A DNA stretch of 64,000 nucleotides from JAFIEN01 sp051859505 (GCA_051859505.1 JBHYFN010000010.1:41280-105279); one strand, 5' to 3'. Counted from the stretch's first letter, positions 26,316 through 35,031 are shown. Numbers and translations: made by a program. The notes: a model not told the origin generated them from the letters alone.

Positions 26316-27764
26316 ATGGCACATAAGGCAGCACTCATCGGCGGCGGCGTGATCGGCGGCGGCTGGGCCGCGCGGTTCCTGCTCAACGGCTGGGACGTGG
26401 CGGTCTTCGACCCCGACCCGGAAGCCCCGCGCAAGGTGGCCGAGGTTCTGGCCAATGCCCGCGCCAGCCTGCCGCAACTGTCGGACGGGCCGATGCCGCG
26501 CGAAGGCGCGCTGTCCTTCGCCACCAGCATCACGGAAGCCTGCACCGGCGCCGCTTACGTGCAGGAAAGCGTGGGCGAACGGCTGGACCTCAAGCACCGC
26601 GTGCTGGCCGAGATCCAGGCCGCCGCGCCCGGCGTGCCCATCGGCTCCTCGACCTCGGGCTTCAAGCCGTCGCAGCTTCAGGAGGGGGCGGCCGACCCCT
26701 CGACCATCCTTGTCGCCCACCCCTTCAACCCGGTCTACCTGCTGCCGCTGATCGAGGTCGTCCCCTCGCCCGCGACCGCGCCCGGGATCGTCGCGCAGGT
26801 GAAGGACATGCTCACCGCGCTGGGCCTCTTCCCGCTGCATGTGAGGAAGGAAATCGACGCCCATATCGCCGACCGTTTCCTCGAGGCCGTCTGGCGCGAG
26901 GCGCTCTGGCTGGTCAAGGACGGCATCGCCACGACCGAGGAAATCGACGAGGCGATCCGCATGGGCTTCGGCCTGCGCTGGGGCCAGATGGGCCTGTTCG
27001 AGACCTACCGCATCGCAGGCGGCGAGGCCGGGATGCGCCATTTCCTCGAACAGTTCGGGCCCTGCCTGACCTGGCCCTGGACCAAGCTTATGGACGTGCC
27101 CGAGTTCAACGACGAACTGGTCGAGCTGATCGCGGGCCAGTCCGACGCGCAATCGGGCCACCATTCGATCCGCGATCTGGAACGCATCCGCGACCAGAAC
27201 CTCGTGGGCTTCCTGCGCGCGCTGAAGGACCGCGACTGGGGCGCGGGCAAGGTGCTGAACGACCATGACGCCGCCCGCCGGGCCGAGGCCCTGCCCGGGG
27301 CGGAACCGCTCGAGATGGCGCGGATGACCGTCCTGCCCTCCTGGATCGACTACAACGGCCACATGACCGAAAGCCGCTACCTGTTTGCCTCGTCCGAGAC
27401 GACGGACGCCTTCCTGCGCCATATCGGGGCGGGGCTCGATTACGTCGCGGGCGGGCACAGCTACTACACCGCCGAAACCCACATCCTCCACAAGGGCGAG
27501 GCGAAGGTCGGCGACCAGATCACCGGGCGGCTGCAGGTGCTGGCGGCGGATGAAAAGCGGCTGCATGTCTTCGTGACGCTGGCGCGCGGGGAGGATGTCG
27601 TGGCGACGCTGGAACAGATGCTTCTGCATGTGGACATGGGCGCGGGCCGCACCTGCCCGGCAGCCCCCGAAGTGCTGGACCGGCTGATGCCGATTGCTGC
27701 GGCCCATGCCGCCCTGCCCCGCCCCGAAGGCGCGGGGCGTTACGTCGGACAAAGGAAATCGTGA
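26316..27764 (+). CDS. lcdH: L-carnitine dehydrogenase fused to betainyl-CoA thioesterase
   Basis: 482 residues. Residues 5-185 form the NAD-binding 3-hydroxyacyl-CoA-dehydrogenase-like domain (LIGGGVIGGGWAARF), followed to about 290 by the helical C-domain. From about 330 a hot-dog thioesterase follows, with SWIDYNGHMTESRY containing the catalytic Asp near residue 345. In Pseudomonas these are separate CdhA and CdhB proteins; single-chain fusions occur in alphaproteobacteria. It would oxidise carnitine to 3-dehydrocarnitine and hydrolyse betainyl-CoA to glycine betaine, bracketing CdhC. The ATG has a GGAG-type site upstream. Confidence 0.9.
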   Translation: MAHKAALIGGGVIGGGWAARFLLNGWDVAVFDPDPEAPRKVAEVLANARASLPQLSDGPMPREGALSFATSITEACTGAAYVQESVGERLDLKHRVLAEIQAAAPGVPIGSSTSGFKPSQLQEGAADPSTILVAHPFNPVYLLPLIEVVPSPATAPGIVAQVKDMLTALGLFPLHVRKEIDAHIADRFLEAVWREALWLVKDGIATTEEIDEAIRMGFGLRWGQMGLFETYRIAGGEAGMRHFLEQFGPCLTWPWTKLMDVPEFNDELVELIAGQSDAQSGHHSIRDLERIRDQNLVGFLRALKDRDWGAGKVLNDHDAARRAEALPGAEPLEMARMTVLPSWIDYNGHMTESRYLFASSETTDAFLRHIGAGLDYVAGGHSYYTAETHILHKGEAKVGDQITGRLQVLAADEKRLHVFVTLARGEDVVATLEQMLLHVDMGAGRTCPAAPEVLDRLMPIAAAHAALPRPEGAGRYVGQRKS

Positions 27765-28924
27765 TGCATTTTGGCCTCAGCGACGAACAGGAGATGATCG
27801 TCTCGACCGTGCGCAGCTTCGTCGAGAACGAGATCTATCCGCATGAAGAGCTGGTCGAGCGCACCGGCGAAGTGCCCGCAGAGATCGCCGAAGACATCAA
27901 GCGCAAGGTGATCGACCTTGGCTTCTACGCCTGCAACTTTCCCGAAAGCGTGGGCGGCGCGGGGCTGGGCCATCTGGATTTCGCGCTGGTGGAGCGGGAA
28001 CTGGGGCGCGGCTCGATGGCGCTGGTGCATTTCTTCGGCCGCCCGCAAAACATCCTGATGGCCTGCGAGGGCGAGCAGATCGAGCGCTACCTGCTCCCGG
28101 CGGTGCGGGGCGAACGGATGGATGCACTGGCCATGACCGAACCGGACGCGGGGTCCGACATCCGCGGCATGAAGACCACCGCCCGGCGCGACGGCGGCGA
28201 CTGGGTGCTGAACGGCACCAAGCATTTCATCTCGGGCGCCGATCACGCCGATTTCGTCATCGTCTTCGCCGCCACGGGCGAGGAACAGGCCGGCGGGCAG
28301 ACCAAGAAGAAGATCACCACCTTCCTCGTCGACCGCGGCACCCCCGGCTTCACCATCCGCGACGGCTACCGCTCGGTCAGCCACCGCGGCTACAAGAACA
28401 TGATCCTCGAATTCGACGATTGCCGCCTGCCGGACGCGCAGGTGCTGGGCCCGGTCGACGGCGGCTTTGCGGTGATGAACGAATGGCTCTACGCCACGCG
28501 GATCACGGTGGCGACCATGTCGGTCGGCCGCGCGCGGCGCGTCTTCGACCTGATGGTGGCCCAGGCCGCCGGCCGCCGCCAGTTCGGCCAGCCCATCGGC
28601 CGGTTCCAGGGGGTGGGCTTCCAGCTGGCCGACAGCCTGACCGAGATCGACGCGGCCGATTACCTCACCCTCGCCTCTGCCTGGCGGCTGGACCAGGGCC
28701 TGCCCGCCAACCGCGAGATCGCCTCGGCCAAGCTCTATGCGACCGAGATGCTGGCCCGCGTCACCGACCGCGCGATCCAGATCCACGGCGGCATGGGGCT
28801 GATGGACGACCTGCCGCTGGAACGCTTCTGGCGCGATTCGCGGGTCGAGCGCATCTGGGACGGCACGAGCGAGATCCAGCGCCACATCATCGCGCGCGAC
28901 CTGTTGCGCCCGCTGGGGGCATGA
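27764..28924 (+). CDS. Acyl-CoA dehydrogenase, probable gamma-butyrobetainyl/crotonobetainyl-CoA type
   Basis: 386 residues from ATG 27764 (AAGGA upstream; an in-frame GTG at 27761 is adjacent). FAD-binding signatures AMTEPDAGSDIRGMKTTA and HFISGADHADFVIVF are present, plus RRQFGQPIGRFQGVGFQLAD and IQIHGGMGLMDDLPLERFWRD. The position of the usual catalytic Glu (IYEGT in MCAD) reads IWDGTSE, so Asp366 takes its place. Context with CoA synthetase and enoyl-CoA hydratase suggests beta-oxidation-like conversion of gamma-butyrobetainyl-CoA into crotonobetainyl-CoA. The start overlaps the stop of lcdH. Confidence 0.85.
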   Translation: MHFGLSDEQEMIVSTVRSFVENEIYPHEELVERTGEVPAEIAEDIKRKVIDLGFYACNFPESVGGAGLGHLDFALVERELGRGSMALVHFFGRPQNILMACEGEQIERYLLPAVRGERMDALAMTEPDAGSDIRGMKTTARRDGGDWVLNGTKHFISGADHADFVIVFAATGEEQAGGQTKKKITTFLVDRGTPGFTIRDGYRSVSHRGYKNMILEFDDCRLPDAQVLGPVDGGFAVMNEWLYATRITVATMSVGRARRVFDLMVAQAAGRRQFGQPIGRFQGVGFQLADSLTEIDAADYLTLASAWRLDQGLPANREIASAKLYATEMLARVTDRAIQIHGGMGLMDDLPLERFWRDSRVERIWDGTSEIQRHIIARDLLRPLGA

Positions 28925-28940
28925 TGGCGCCCGTCACAGG

Positions 28941-29010
28941 GGGCGGAGGGGGGGCTGTCTGCCCCCCCGCCTTCGGCTCCCCCCCGAGGATATTTGCGAA
29001 CAAAAGAAGC
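28941..29010 (+). repeat. Structured intergenic repeat, copy R3
   Basis: Directly follows the acyl-CoA dehydrogenase. Contains a GGGGGGG/CCCCCCC pairing, a short GCC-TTC-GGC stem, TCCCCCCCGAGGATATTTG and the end AACAAAAGAAGC. It faces a reverse copy (R4) 140 nt away; together with a hairpin between them they fill the 340-nt gap 28925-29264, where no gene is seen. Confidence 0.75.
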
Positions 29011-29087
29011 AGGGATTTGTTAACCTTGACCTGCCATGCTGCGATCACGGTACAGGCGGGGACGCCGATGACCGTAACGGAAGAAGC

Positions 29088-29114
29088 CCCCCGACAGTCT
29101 GACCCTGTCGGGGG
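29088..29114. terminator. GC-rich hairpin
   Basis: CCCCCGACAG at 29088-29097 pairs exactly with CTGTCGGGGG at 29105-29114 around a 7-nt loop. No T-run follows, so it may be an attenuator or RNA processing/stability element between the dehydrogenase and the CoA-synthetase genes. Confidence 0.5.
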
Positions 29115-29149
29115 CACCTTCCATCCTGTTTCCCGCAAGACGCTTCCCG

Positions 29150-29238
29150 GCTTCTTTTGTTTGAAAATATCCCGGGGGGAGTCGCCGCAGGCGACGGGGG
29201 GCAGCGCCCCCCGCAAGAAATTTCGGGAAATTTCTTGC
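29150..29238 (-). repeat. Structured intergenic repeat, copy R4
   Basis: Reverse copy just before the CoA synthetase gene. Plus strand: GCTTCTTTTGTTTGAAAATA, TCCCGGGGGGAG, stem GTCGCC-GCA-GGCGAC, GGGGGGCAGCGCCCCCC, and a perfect 12-bp hairpin GCAAGAAATTTC-GG-GAAATTTCTTGC. All parts of R1 are present in reverse, with altered but still pairing stems. Confidence 0.8.
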
Positions 29239-29264
29239 TCCGTGCCCAGAGGCGGAGAATCTGC

Positions 29265-31265
29265 ATGAGAGACTTCTCCCGCCTCCTGCGCCCCCGATCC
29301 ATCGCCGTCATGGGCGGCGGCTGGGCCGGAAACGTCATCGAGCAATGCCAGAAGATGGGGTTCGACGGCCCGGTCTGGCCCATCCACCCCACCCGTGACG
29401 AGATCAAGGGCCTGCCCTGCATCCCCTCGCTCGACGCGCTTCCCGCAGCCCCCGACGCCACCTTCATCGGCGTCAACCGCCACGCCACCACCACCATCGT
29501 CGCCGATCTCGCCGCCATGGGCGCGGGCGGCGCGATCTGTTTCGCCTCTGGCTGGGCCGAGGCGGGCGAGCCGGCGCTGCAGGCCGAGCTTGTCGCGGCC
29601 GCCGGCGAGATGCCGATCCTCGGGCCGAATTGCTATGGCCTGATCAACTATCTCGACGGCGCGCTTCTCTGGCCCGACCAGCATGGCGGGCGGCGGGTTG
29701 GGCGGGGGGTGGCGATCCTGTCGCAATCCTCCAACATCGTCATCAACCTGACCATGCAGGCGCGCGGCCTGCCGGTGGCCTATGTGACCTGCCTTGGCAA
29801 CGCCGCGCAGGTGGGCCTTGCCGAGCTCTCCGAGGCCCTGCTGCTGGACGACCGCGTCACCGCGCTGGGCCTTTACATCGAAGGCATCGACGACGCGCCC
29901 GCCTTTGCCGCCATGGCCGAGGCCGCCGCCCGTGCGGGCAAGGGGATCGTCGCGATCAAGTCGGGCAAGACCGCCGCCTCGCAGGCCGCCGCCGCCTCGC
30001 ATACGGCCGCCCTGGCCGGGGGCGGGGCCGCCTCCTCGGCCTTCCTTGCCGCCTGCGGCGTGGCCGAGGTCGCCACGGCGGCCGAACTGGTCGAGGTGCT
30101 CAAGATCCTGCATGTCCACGGGCGGCGCCTTGGCCCGCGGCTCTGCTCGCTCTCCTGTTCGGGGGGCGAGGCGGGGTTGGCCTCGGACCTGGGCGCGCGG
30201 GCCGGTGTCAGCTTCCCGCCCCCGCCCCAGGCGCAGGGCGCGCGGTTGGCCGAGATCCTTGGCCCGCTTGTCACCATCGCCAACCCGTTGGATTATCACA
30301 CGTTCATCTGGGGTGACGGGCCGCGCACGACGGATGTCTTCACCACGATGCTCTCGGGCTATGACGCGGGTCTCTTCATCATCGACCCGCCGCGCCCGGA
30401 CCTTTGCGATCCGTCCTCGTTCGAGCCGGCGTTGGCCGCGATCGAGGATGCGGGGGCGGCGACCGGCAAGCCGGCCTTTCCCGTCTCGCTTTTGCCCGAG
30501 AATTTCGACGAGGATCGCGCCATCGCGATGATAGACCGGGGCTGCGTGCCCCTGATGGGCCTCGAGACCGCGCTGGCGGCCGTCGCGGCGGTGCAAGCGC
30601 TGGACGGCAAGCCCGGCTGGCGGCCCTGGTCCGCGCCGCAGGCGGGCGAACCCCGCCTTCTGGACGAGGCCGAGGGCAAGGCGCTGCTTTCTGCCGCCGG
30701 GATCGACGTGCCGAAGGGGGTGTCGGCCCCGGATCTTGTGGCCCTCGCGGCCCGGATCGACGCGCTCGCGCTCCCGTTCGCCCTCAAGGGCCTTGGCTTT
30801 GCGCACAAGTCCGAGGCCGGGGCGGTGCGGCTTGGCCTTGCCTCGCTTGACGGGCAAGACCCGATGCCGGGCGCAACCGGCTATCTGGCCGAAGAGATGG
30901 TCAGCGGCACCGTCGCAGAACTCCTGATCGGCGCGCGGCGCGATCCGGTCTATGGGGCGACGCTCACGCTGGGCATGGGCGGGGTGACGGCAGAGCTCCT
31001 CGAGGATACGGTGACGCTGGTTCTGCCCGTCACCGGGGACGACATCGCCGACGCCCTGCGCCGCCTGCGCCTCTGGCCGCTGCTGGATGGCTACCGGGGG
31101 CGGGCGCGGGCCGATACGGCGGCCGTGGTCGACACCGCGCTGAAGCTTCAGGCCCTGCTCGCGGCCGATCCGGCGCTGGACGAGGTCGAGATCAACCCGC
31201 TCATGGTCGCGGCCCGGGGCGCGACCGCTGCCGATGCCCTGATCAGACGAAAGGACGATGGATGA
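29265..31265 (+). CDS. Acyl-CoA synthetase, ADP-forming (acetate--CoA ligase family), probable betaine-acid activation
   Basis: 666 residues from ATG 29265 (GGAG upstream). Domains in order: CoA-binding Rossmann-like part (about 5-130, MGGGWAGNVIEQ), succinyl-CoA-ligase-like flavodoxin part (about 140-300), a third ligase-CoA part, then an ATP-grasp domain (about 460-660) with PFALKGLGFAHKSEAGAVRLGL and the C-terminal DEVEINPLMVAARG typical of AcdB-like domains. The phosphohistidine region reads KSGKTAASQAAAASHTAALAGG with His in SHTAAL. In this operon it should load CoA on carnitine, crotonobetaine or gamma-butyrobetaine. Confidence 0.83.
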   Translation: MRDFSRLLRPRSIAVMGGGWAGNVIEQCQKMGFDGPVWPIHPTRDEIKGLPCIPSLDALPAAPDATFIGVNRHATTTIVADLAAMGAGGAICFASGWAEAGEPALQAELVAAAGEMPILGPNCYGLINYLDGALLWPDQHGGRRVGRGVAILSQSSNIVINLTMQARGLPVAYVTCLGNAAQVGLAELSEALLLDDRVTALGLYIEGIDDAPAFAAMAEAAARAGKGIVAIKSGKTAASQAAAASHTAALAGGGAASSAFLAACGVAEVATAAELVEVLKILHVHGRRLGPRLCSLSCSGGEAGLASDLGARAGVSFPPPPQAQGARLAEILGPLVTIANPLDYHTFIWGDGPRTTDVFTTMLSGYDAGLFIIDPPRPDLCDPSSFEPALAAIEDAGAATGKPAFPVSLLPENFDEDRAIAMIDRGCVPLMGLETALAAVAAVQALDGKPGWRPWSAPQAGEPRLLDEAEGKALLSAAGIDVPKGVSAPDLVALAARIDALALPFALKGLGFAHKSEAGAVRLGLASLDGQDPMPGATGYLAEEMVSGTVAELLIGARRDPVYGATLTLGMGGVTAELLEDTVTLVLPVTGDDIADALRRLRLWPLLDGYRGRARADTAAVVDTALKLQALLAADPALDEVEINPLMVAARGATAADALIRRKDDG

Positions 31266-32056
31266 AGATGCTGACAGACGGCCCGATCCGCACCAGGACC
31301 GAAGGCACGATCCTCGAGGTGACGCTTGACCGGCCCAAGGCCAATGCGATCGACGCCACCACCAGCCGGATCATGGGCGAAACCTTCCGCGCTTTCCGCG
31401 ACGATCCCGACCTGCGGGTGGCGATCCTGCGGGCCGAGGGCGAAAAGTTCTTCTGCCCCGGCTGGGATCTGAAGGCCGCGGCCGGGGGCGAGGCGCCCGA
31501 CAGCGATTATGGCCCGGGCGGCTTCGGCGGCCTGCAGGAACTGCCCCGGATGAACAAGCCGGTGATCTGCGCGGTGAACGGCATCTGCTGCGGCGGCGGG
31601 TTCGAGATCGCGCTGTCCTGCGACCTGATCGTGGCCAGCAATACCGCGACCTTCGCCCTGCCCGAGATCCGCTCCGGCACGATTGCCGATGCCGCCTCGC
31701 TCAAGCTGCCGCGGCGCATTCCCTATCACGTTGCGATGGACCTGCTGCTGACGGGCCGCTGGATCGACGCGGACGAGGCTTTGCGCTGGGGCCTTCTGCG
31801 CGAGGTCACGACGCCGGAAGAGCTGCTGCCCAAGGCCTGGGATCTGGCGCGGCTCCTGGCCTCCGGCCCGCCGCTCGTCATGGCCGCGATCAAGGAGGTC
31901 GTGCGCGAGGCCGAGGACATGACCTTTCAGGATGCGATGAACCGGCTGACGCGGCGGCAGTTTCCCACCGTCGACACGCTTTATTCCAGCGAGGATCAGC
32001 TTGAGGGCGCGCGCGCCTTTGCCGAAAAGCGCGATCCGGTCTGGAAGGGGCGCTGA
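31262..32056 (+). CDS. Enoyl-CoA hydratase/isomerase family, CaiD-like (crotonobetainyl-CoA hydratase)
   Basis: 264 residues; the start overlaps the synthetase stop (ATGA). Crotonase motifs: LEVTLDRPKANAID, an oxyanion-hole strand FCPGWDLKAAAGG, and GICCGGGFEIALSCDLIVAS, with Glu in FALPEIRSGTIADAASL matching CaiD-type active sites. It is the last gene of the carnitine operon and would interconvert crotonobetainyl-CoA and carnitinyl-CoA. The exact acyl group is inferred from context. Confidence 0.82.
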   Translation: MKMLTDGPIRTRTEGTILEVTLDRPKANAIDATTSRIMGETFRAFRDDPDLRVAILRAEGEKFFCPGWDLKAAAGGEAPDSDYGPGGFGGLQELPRMNKPVICAVNGICCGGGFEIALSCDLIVASNTATFALPEIRSGTIADAASLKLPRRIPYHVAMDLLLTGRWIDADEALRWGLLREVTTPEELLPKAWDLARLLASGPPLVMAAIKEVVREAEDMTFQDAMNRLTRRQFPTVDTLYSSEDQLEGARAFAEKRDPVWKGR

Positions 32057-32060
32057 GGGG

Positions 32061-32228
32061 TTATTGCCGGATCGGCGGGTCTTCGGACCCGTCCTCCTCG
32101 CCCGGATCCTCGGAGGGGATCGCGTAGGATCCGGTCAGCCATTTCGCCAGGTCGATATCGGCGCAGCGCTTCGAGCAAAAGGGGCGGTAGCGGGCCTCCG
32201 TCTCGCGGGCGCAGATCGGGCAGGCCAT
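32061..32228 (-). CDS. yacG: DNA gyrase inhibitor YacG (zinc-binding small protein)
   Basis: 55 residues, too short for most ORF searches. It starts MACPICARETEARYRPFCSK RCADIDLAKWL: two CxxC-type pairs (Cys3/Cys6 and Cys18/Cys22) bind zinc in YacG, followed by the conserved LAKWL-x-x-SYAIP and an acidic tail ending IRQ. It sequesters GyrB in E. coli. Its ATG shares a base with the RNase gene's stop (TGATG), giving translational coupling at the end of the infA-maf-RNase chain. Confidence 0.93.
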   Translation of the reverse strand: MACPICARETEARYRPFCSKRCADIDLAKWLTGSYAIPSEDPGEEDGSEDPPIRQ

Positions 32229-33256
32229 CAGACCAGCCCCCGGATCAGCGGCGCGGTCGGCAGACGCTCGCGTTTGCGCTGCAGCTCAAAGAGGCCCATC
32301 GCGGTCCAGCCGACAAGCGAGGTTTCCACCGGATCGGCGCGGAAGGCGGCGCGGAGCGACTGGTCCACCTGCTTGCGATGCGCCTTCGACATCGGCGCGA
32401 AATCCACCGCGACCTGACCGCCAAGACCCCGCAGACGCAGCGCGCGGGGCAGCGCGCGGGCGGCGGCGAGGTTGGCCTTGAGTGCGGCCGCGGGCGAGGT
32501 ATCGCCGCCGGTGTTCACATCGACGGCGACCAGCGCGCGGGTGGGCTCAATATGCATCGACCCTTCGCCCAGATCGACCTCGGCCCGCAGGACGGCGGCC
32601 AGCGCGTCCAGCACGCCTTCGCGGGCAAAGCCGCCCGGTTCCGTCACCACGTCGTCGGCCTGCCATTCGCGCCAGGCCAGCGCATGCGGCCCGTCGCCTT
32701 CGGTCAGGGCCTCGGGCTCGGCTCCCGTCGCGTCGCCCATGACGGCCCCCGCCAGATCGCACATCGCGGCGATGTCGGCGGCGATCTCGTCCTCGGCCGC
32801 GCCCTCGCATTGCGACCGCAGGATCAGGCCGAAGTCACCGGGCGCGGCCGCCTCGACGATGGCGTGCAGGCGGGCGCGCTCCTCTTCATCCGCGATCTGG
32901 CGCGAGATGTTGTGCCCCGGCGCGCCCGGCGTGACGATGGCGAAGCGGCTCTTGAACAGGATGCGGTCTGTCACGGGCACGGCCTTGCCCGGCTCGGCCA
33001 CGCCGGTAACCTGCACCAGCATCGGCTGACCGGGGCGCAGGCCCCTGGCCTGCCGCAGGAAGGCCGTCCCCTCGGGCAGGCGCAGCATCATGCCGCCCTG
33101 CCCTTTCATCGGCCGGTCACAGATCGCGCGGAAGATCGCGCCGGGGCGGGGCGCGCTGTCGTCGTCGATCAGAAGATCGTCAAGCCGCCCGTTGACCAGA
33201 AGCGCCGCCGCCTCGCGCGGGCCGAGATGGTCGAGGATGATGCGGCTGCCCCTCAT
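32228..33256 (-). CDS. Ribonuclease E/G family protein, short form
   Basis: 342 residues. ATG 33256 overlaps the maf stop by 4 nt. The catalytic DNase-I-like region contains ALVAVDVNTGGDT (first metal Asp) and GGQVAVDFAPM (second Asp). The usual CPxCxG zinc link of RNase E/G and long C-terminal scaffold are absent, and the S1-like N-terminal part is short, as in the compact RNase G-like paralogs found next to maf in Rhodobacterales. Expected to cut structured rRNA or mRNA precursors. Confidence 0.85.
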   Translation of the reverse strand: MRGSRIILDHLGPREAAALLVNGRLDDLLIDDDSAPRPGAIFRAICDRPMKGQGGMMLRLPEGTAFLRQARGLRPGQPMLVQVTGVAEPGKAVPVTDRILFKSRFAIVTPGAPGHNISRQIADEEERARLHAIVEAAAPGDFGLILRSQCEGAAEDEIAADIAAMCDLAGAVMGDATGAEPEALTEGDGPHALAWREWQADDVVTEPGGFAREGVLDALAAVLRAEVDLGEGSMHIEPTRALVAVDVNTGGDTSPAAALKANLAAARALPRALRLRGLGGQVAVDFAPMSKAHRKQVDQSLRAAFRADPVETSLVGWTAMGLFELQRKRERLPTAPLIRGLV

Positions 33257-33858
33257 GACGCGCCCCCGAAGACCGGGAACCCGGCCGCCGTCAGAAGGCC
33301 CGCCGTTTCGGTCAGGGGCAGGCCCACCACAGCGGTGAAGGATCCGTTGATCCACGGAATGAAGGCCCCGGCCGGCCCCTGGATGCCATAGGCCCCGGCC
33401 TTGCCCTGCCAGTCGCCGGTTTGCAGATACCAGTTCACCTCGGCGTTCGAGAGGCGCTTCATCATCACGGCGGTCATAACGTCACGCTCCCAGAGCTTCG
33501 CGCCCCGCCGCACGGCAACAGCGGTGATCACCCGATGCCGGCGGCCCGAGAGCAGGTGCAGGAATGCCGCCGCCTCGCCCGCGTCCGCAGGCTTGCCCAG
33601 GATCCGGCGGCCCAGCGCCACGGTCGTATCGGCGCAAAGCACCACCTCGCCCTCACCGCAGGGCACGGCTTCGGCCTTTTCCCGCGCGATGCGGCGCACG
33701 TAATCGCGCGGCACCTCTCCCTTGCGGGGATCCTCGTCGATCTCGGGCGGGCGCACTTCGGCGGGGGTCACGCCGATCTGGGCCAGAAGCTCCCGCCTGC
33801 GGGGCGAGGCCGAGCCGAGGATCAGCCGCAGCCCCGGATCGGGCGGAAGGGTCGTCAA
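33253..33858 (-). CDS. maf: Maf-family nucleotide pyrophosphatase
   Basis: 201 residues. LILGSASPRRRELLAQIGV is the N-terminal phosphate-binding signature, CADTTVALGRRILGKPADA contains the catalytic Asp, and GAYGIQGPAGAFIPWINGSFTAVVGLPL is the C-terminal signature. Maf proteins hydrolyse non-canonical or methylated NTPs and limit septum formation. It sits between infA and the RNase gene, a standard alphaproteobacterial order. Confidence 0.94.
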   Translation of the reverse strand: MTTLPPDPGLRLILGSASPRRRELLAQIGVTPAEVRPPEIDEDPRKGEVPRDYVRRIAREKAEAVPCGEGEVVLCADTTVALGRRILGKPADAGEAAAFLHLLSGRRHRVITAVAVRRGAKLWERDVMTAVMMKRLSNAEVNWYLQTGDWQGKAGAYGIQGPAGAFIPWINGSFTAVVGLPLTETAGLLTAAGFPVFGGAS

Positions 33859-33861
33859 GGC

Positions 33862-34080
33862 TTACTTGAAGCGATAGTTGATCCGACCCTTGGTCAGATC
33901 ATAGGGGGTCATCTCGACCTGCACCTTGTCGCCGGCCAGAACACGGATGCGGTTCTTGCGCATTTTGCCTGCCGTATGTGCGATGATCTCATGGCCGTTT
34001 TCCAGCTCGACCCTGAATGTCGCATTCGGCAGGAGTTCCTTCACGACGCCAGGGAATTCGAGCAGTTCTTCCTTGGCCAT
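33862..34080 (-). CDS. infA: Translation initiation factor IF-1
   Basis: 72 residues with the full IF-1 OB-fold: MAKEELLEFPGVVKELLPN, then FRVELENGHEIIAHTAGKMR, and the end YDLTKGRINYRFK. AAGGAG stands 6 nt before the ATG. Leads the infA-maf-RNase-yacG transcript. Confidence 0.98.
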   Translation of the reverse strand: MAKEELLEFPGVVKELLPNATFRVELENGHEIIAHTAGKMRKNRIRVLAGDKVQVEMTPYDLTKGRINYRFK

Positions 34081-34161
34081 GGTCTCTCCTTGTTCACGCG
34101 TCCCGAAAAAGCCGGACGCGCCCGGCATATGCGCCGCTTGGTCCGGTTTTTCAAGCGCTAA

Positions 34162-35031
34162 TCACGCAAGCGCCTGCGTGACAAGCCGCCCCACGCGCCC
34201 GTCCTGTTCCGGCCAATGGGCGAAATTGCCCACCTGGCCGGTGGCGCGGGGGGCGGCGATGGCGGCCGGGTCCACCTCGGCCACCACCGGGCCATGCCGG
34301 TCGGTCTCGCCTTGCGCGATGATCCCGTCGGGCGGAAGGCCGTGGTCGGGCGGGCAGAACAGGCCCGCGCGGCCCGTGGATTTGTCGATGATCTCGCATT
34401 CCGGGCGCGGGCCGACGAGGGGGGCCTGCACGATCAGGCACTGGTTCTCGATCGCGCGGGCGCGGGCTGACTGGCGCACGCGGGTCTGGCCGGCGGGCAG
34501 GTCGGTGCAGGAGGGGACAAGGATCATGTCGGCCCCCGCCTCGCAGAGCGCGCGGGAAAACAGGGGAAATTCGCTGTCATAGCAGATCAGGACGCCGATC
34601 CTGCCAAGGGCGGTGTCGAACAGGCGCAGCTCGTCGCCCGGGGTCATGGCCATTTCATTGCGCTCATAGGGGGTCAGGATCAGCTTGTCCTGATGCACCA
34701 CCGCGCCCGAGGGGCTGACCAGCCAGGCGCGGTTCACGACGCCCCTTTCGGTCGCCACCGGCCCGGTGCCGCCAAGGATGTGGCAGCCATGCGCGCGGGC
34801 CAGCTGCACCATCTGGTCCACCCAGGACTGCGCGCGTTCCGCCGCCAGATCGCGCCAGTCCAGCGCGCTGCGCGAGGGCATGTTGCCCAGAAGGGCCGCC
34901 TCGAGGGCCGCATATTCCGGCAGGACGACCAGATCGGCATCCGCCTCTTCCAGCAGGCGGTTCAGCTTGTCGCCATGCGGGCCCCAGCCCGGCAGGCGGT
35001 CGATCTGATAGGCGACGGCGGCGATCTTCAT
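34162..35031 (-). CDS. Carbon-nitrogen hydrolase (nitrilase superfamily)
   Basis: 289 residues. The Glu-Lys-Cys triad is visible: Glu in LVVLPEYAALE, Lys in VHQDKLILTPYE and Cys in VLICYDSEFP. This is an amidase or carbamoylase-type branch; substrate unknown. It is third in a four-base-overlap chain: LMW phosphatase, NTF2-like protein, GNAT acetyltransferase, this hydrolase. A GNAT next to a nitrilase recurs in many proteobacteria, including fusions, hinting at a shared acyl-amine substrate. Confidence 0.87.
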   Translation of the reverse strand: MKIAAVAYQIDRLPGWGPHGDKLNRLLEEADADLVVLPEYAALEAALLGNMPSRSALDWRDLAAERAQSWVDQMVQLARAHGCHILGGTGPVATERGVVNRAWLVSPSGAVVHQDKLILTPYERNEMAMTPGDELRLFDTALGRIGVLICYDSEFPLFSRALCEAGADMILVPSCTDLPAGQTRVRQSARARAIENQCLIVQAPLVGPRPECEIIDKSTGRAGLFCPPDHGLPPDGIIAQGETDRHGPVVAEVDPAAIAAPRATGQVGNFAHWPEQDGRVGRLVTQALA

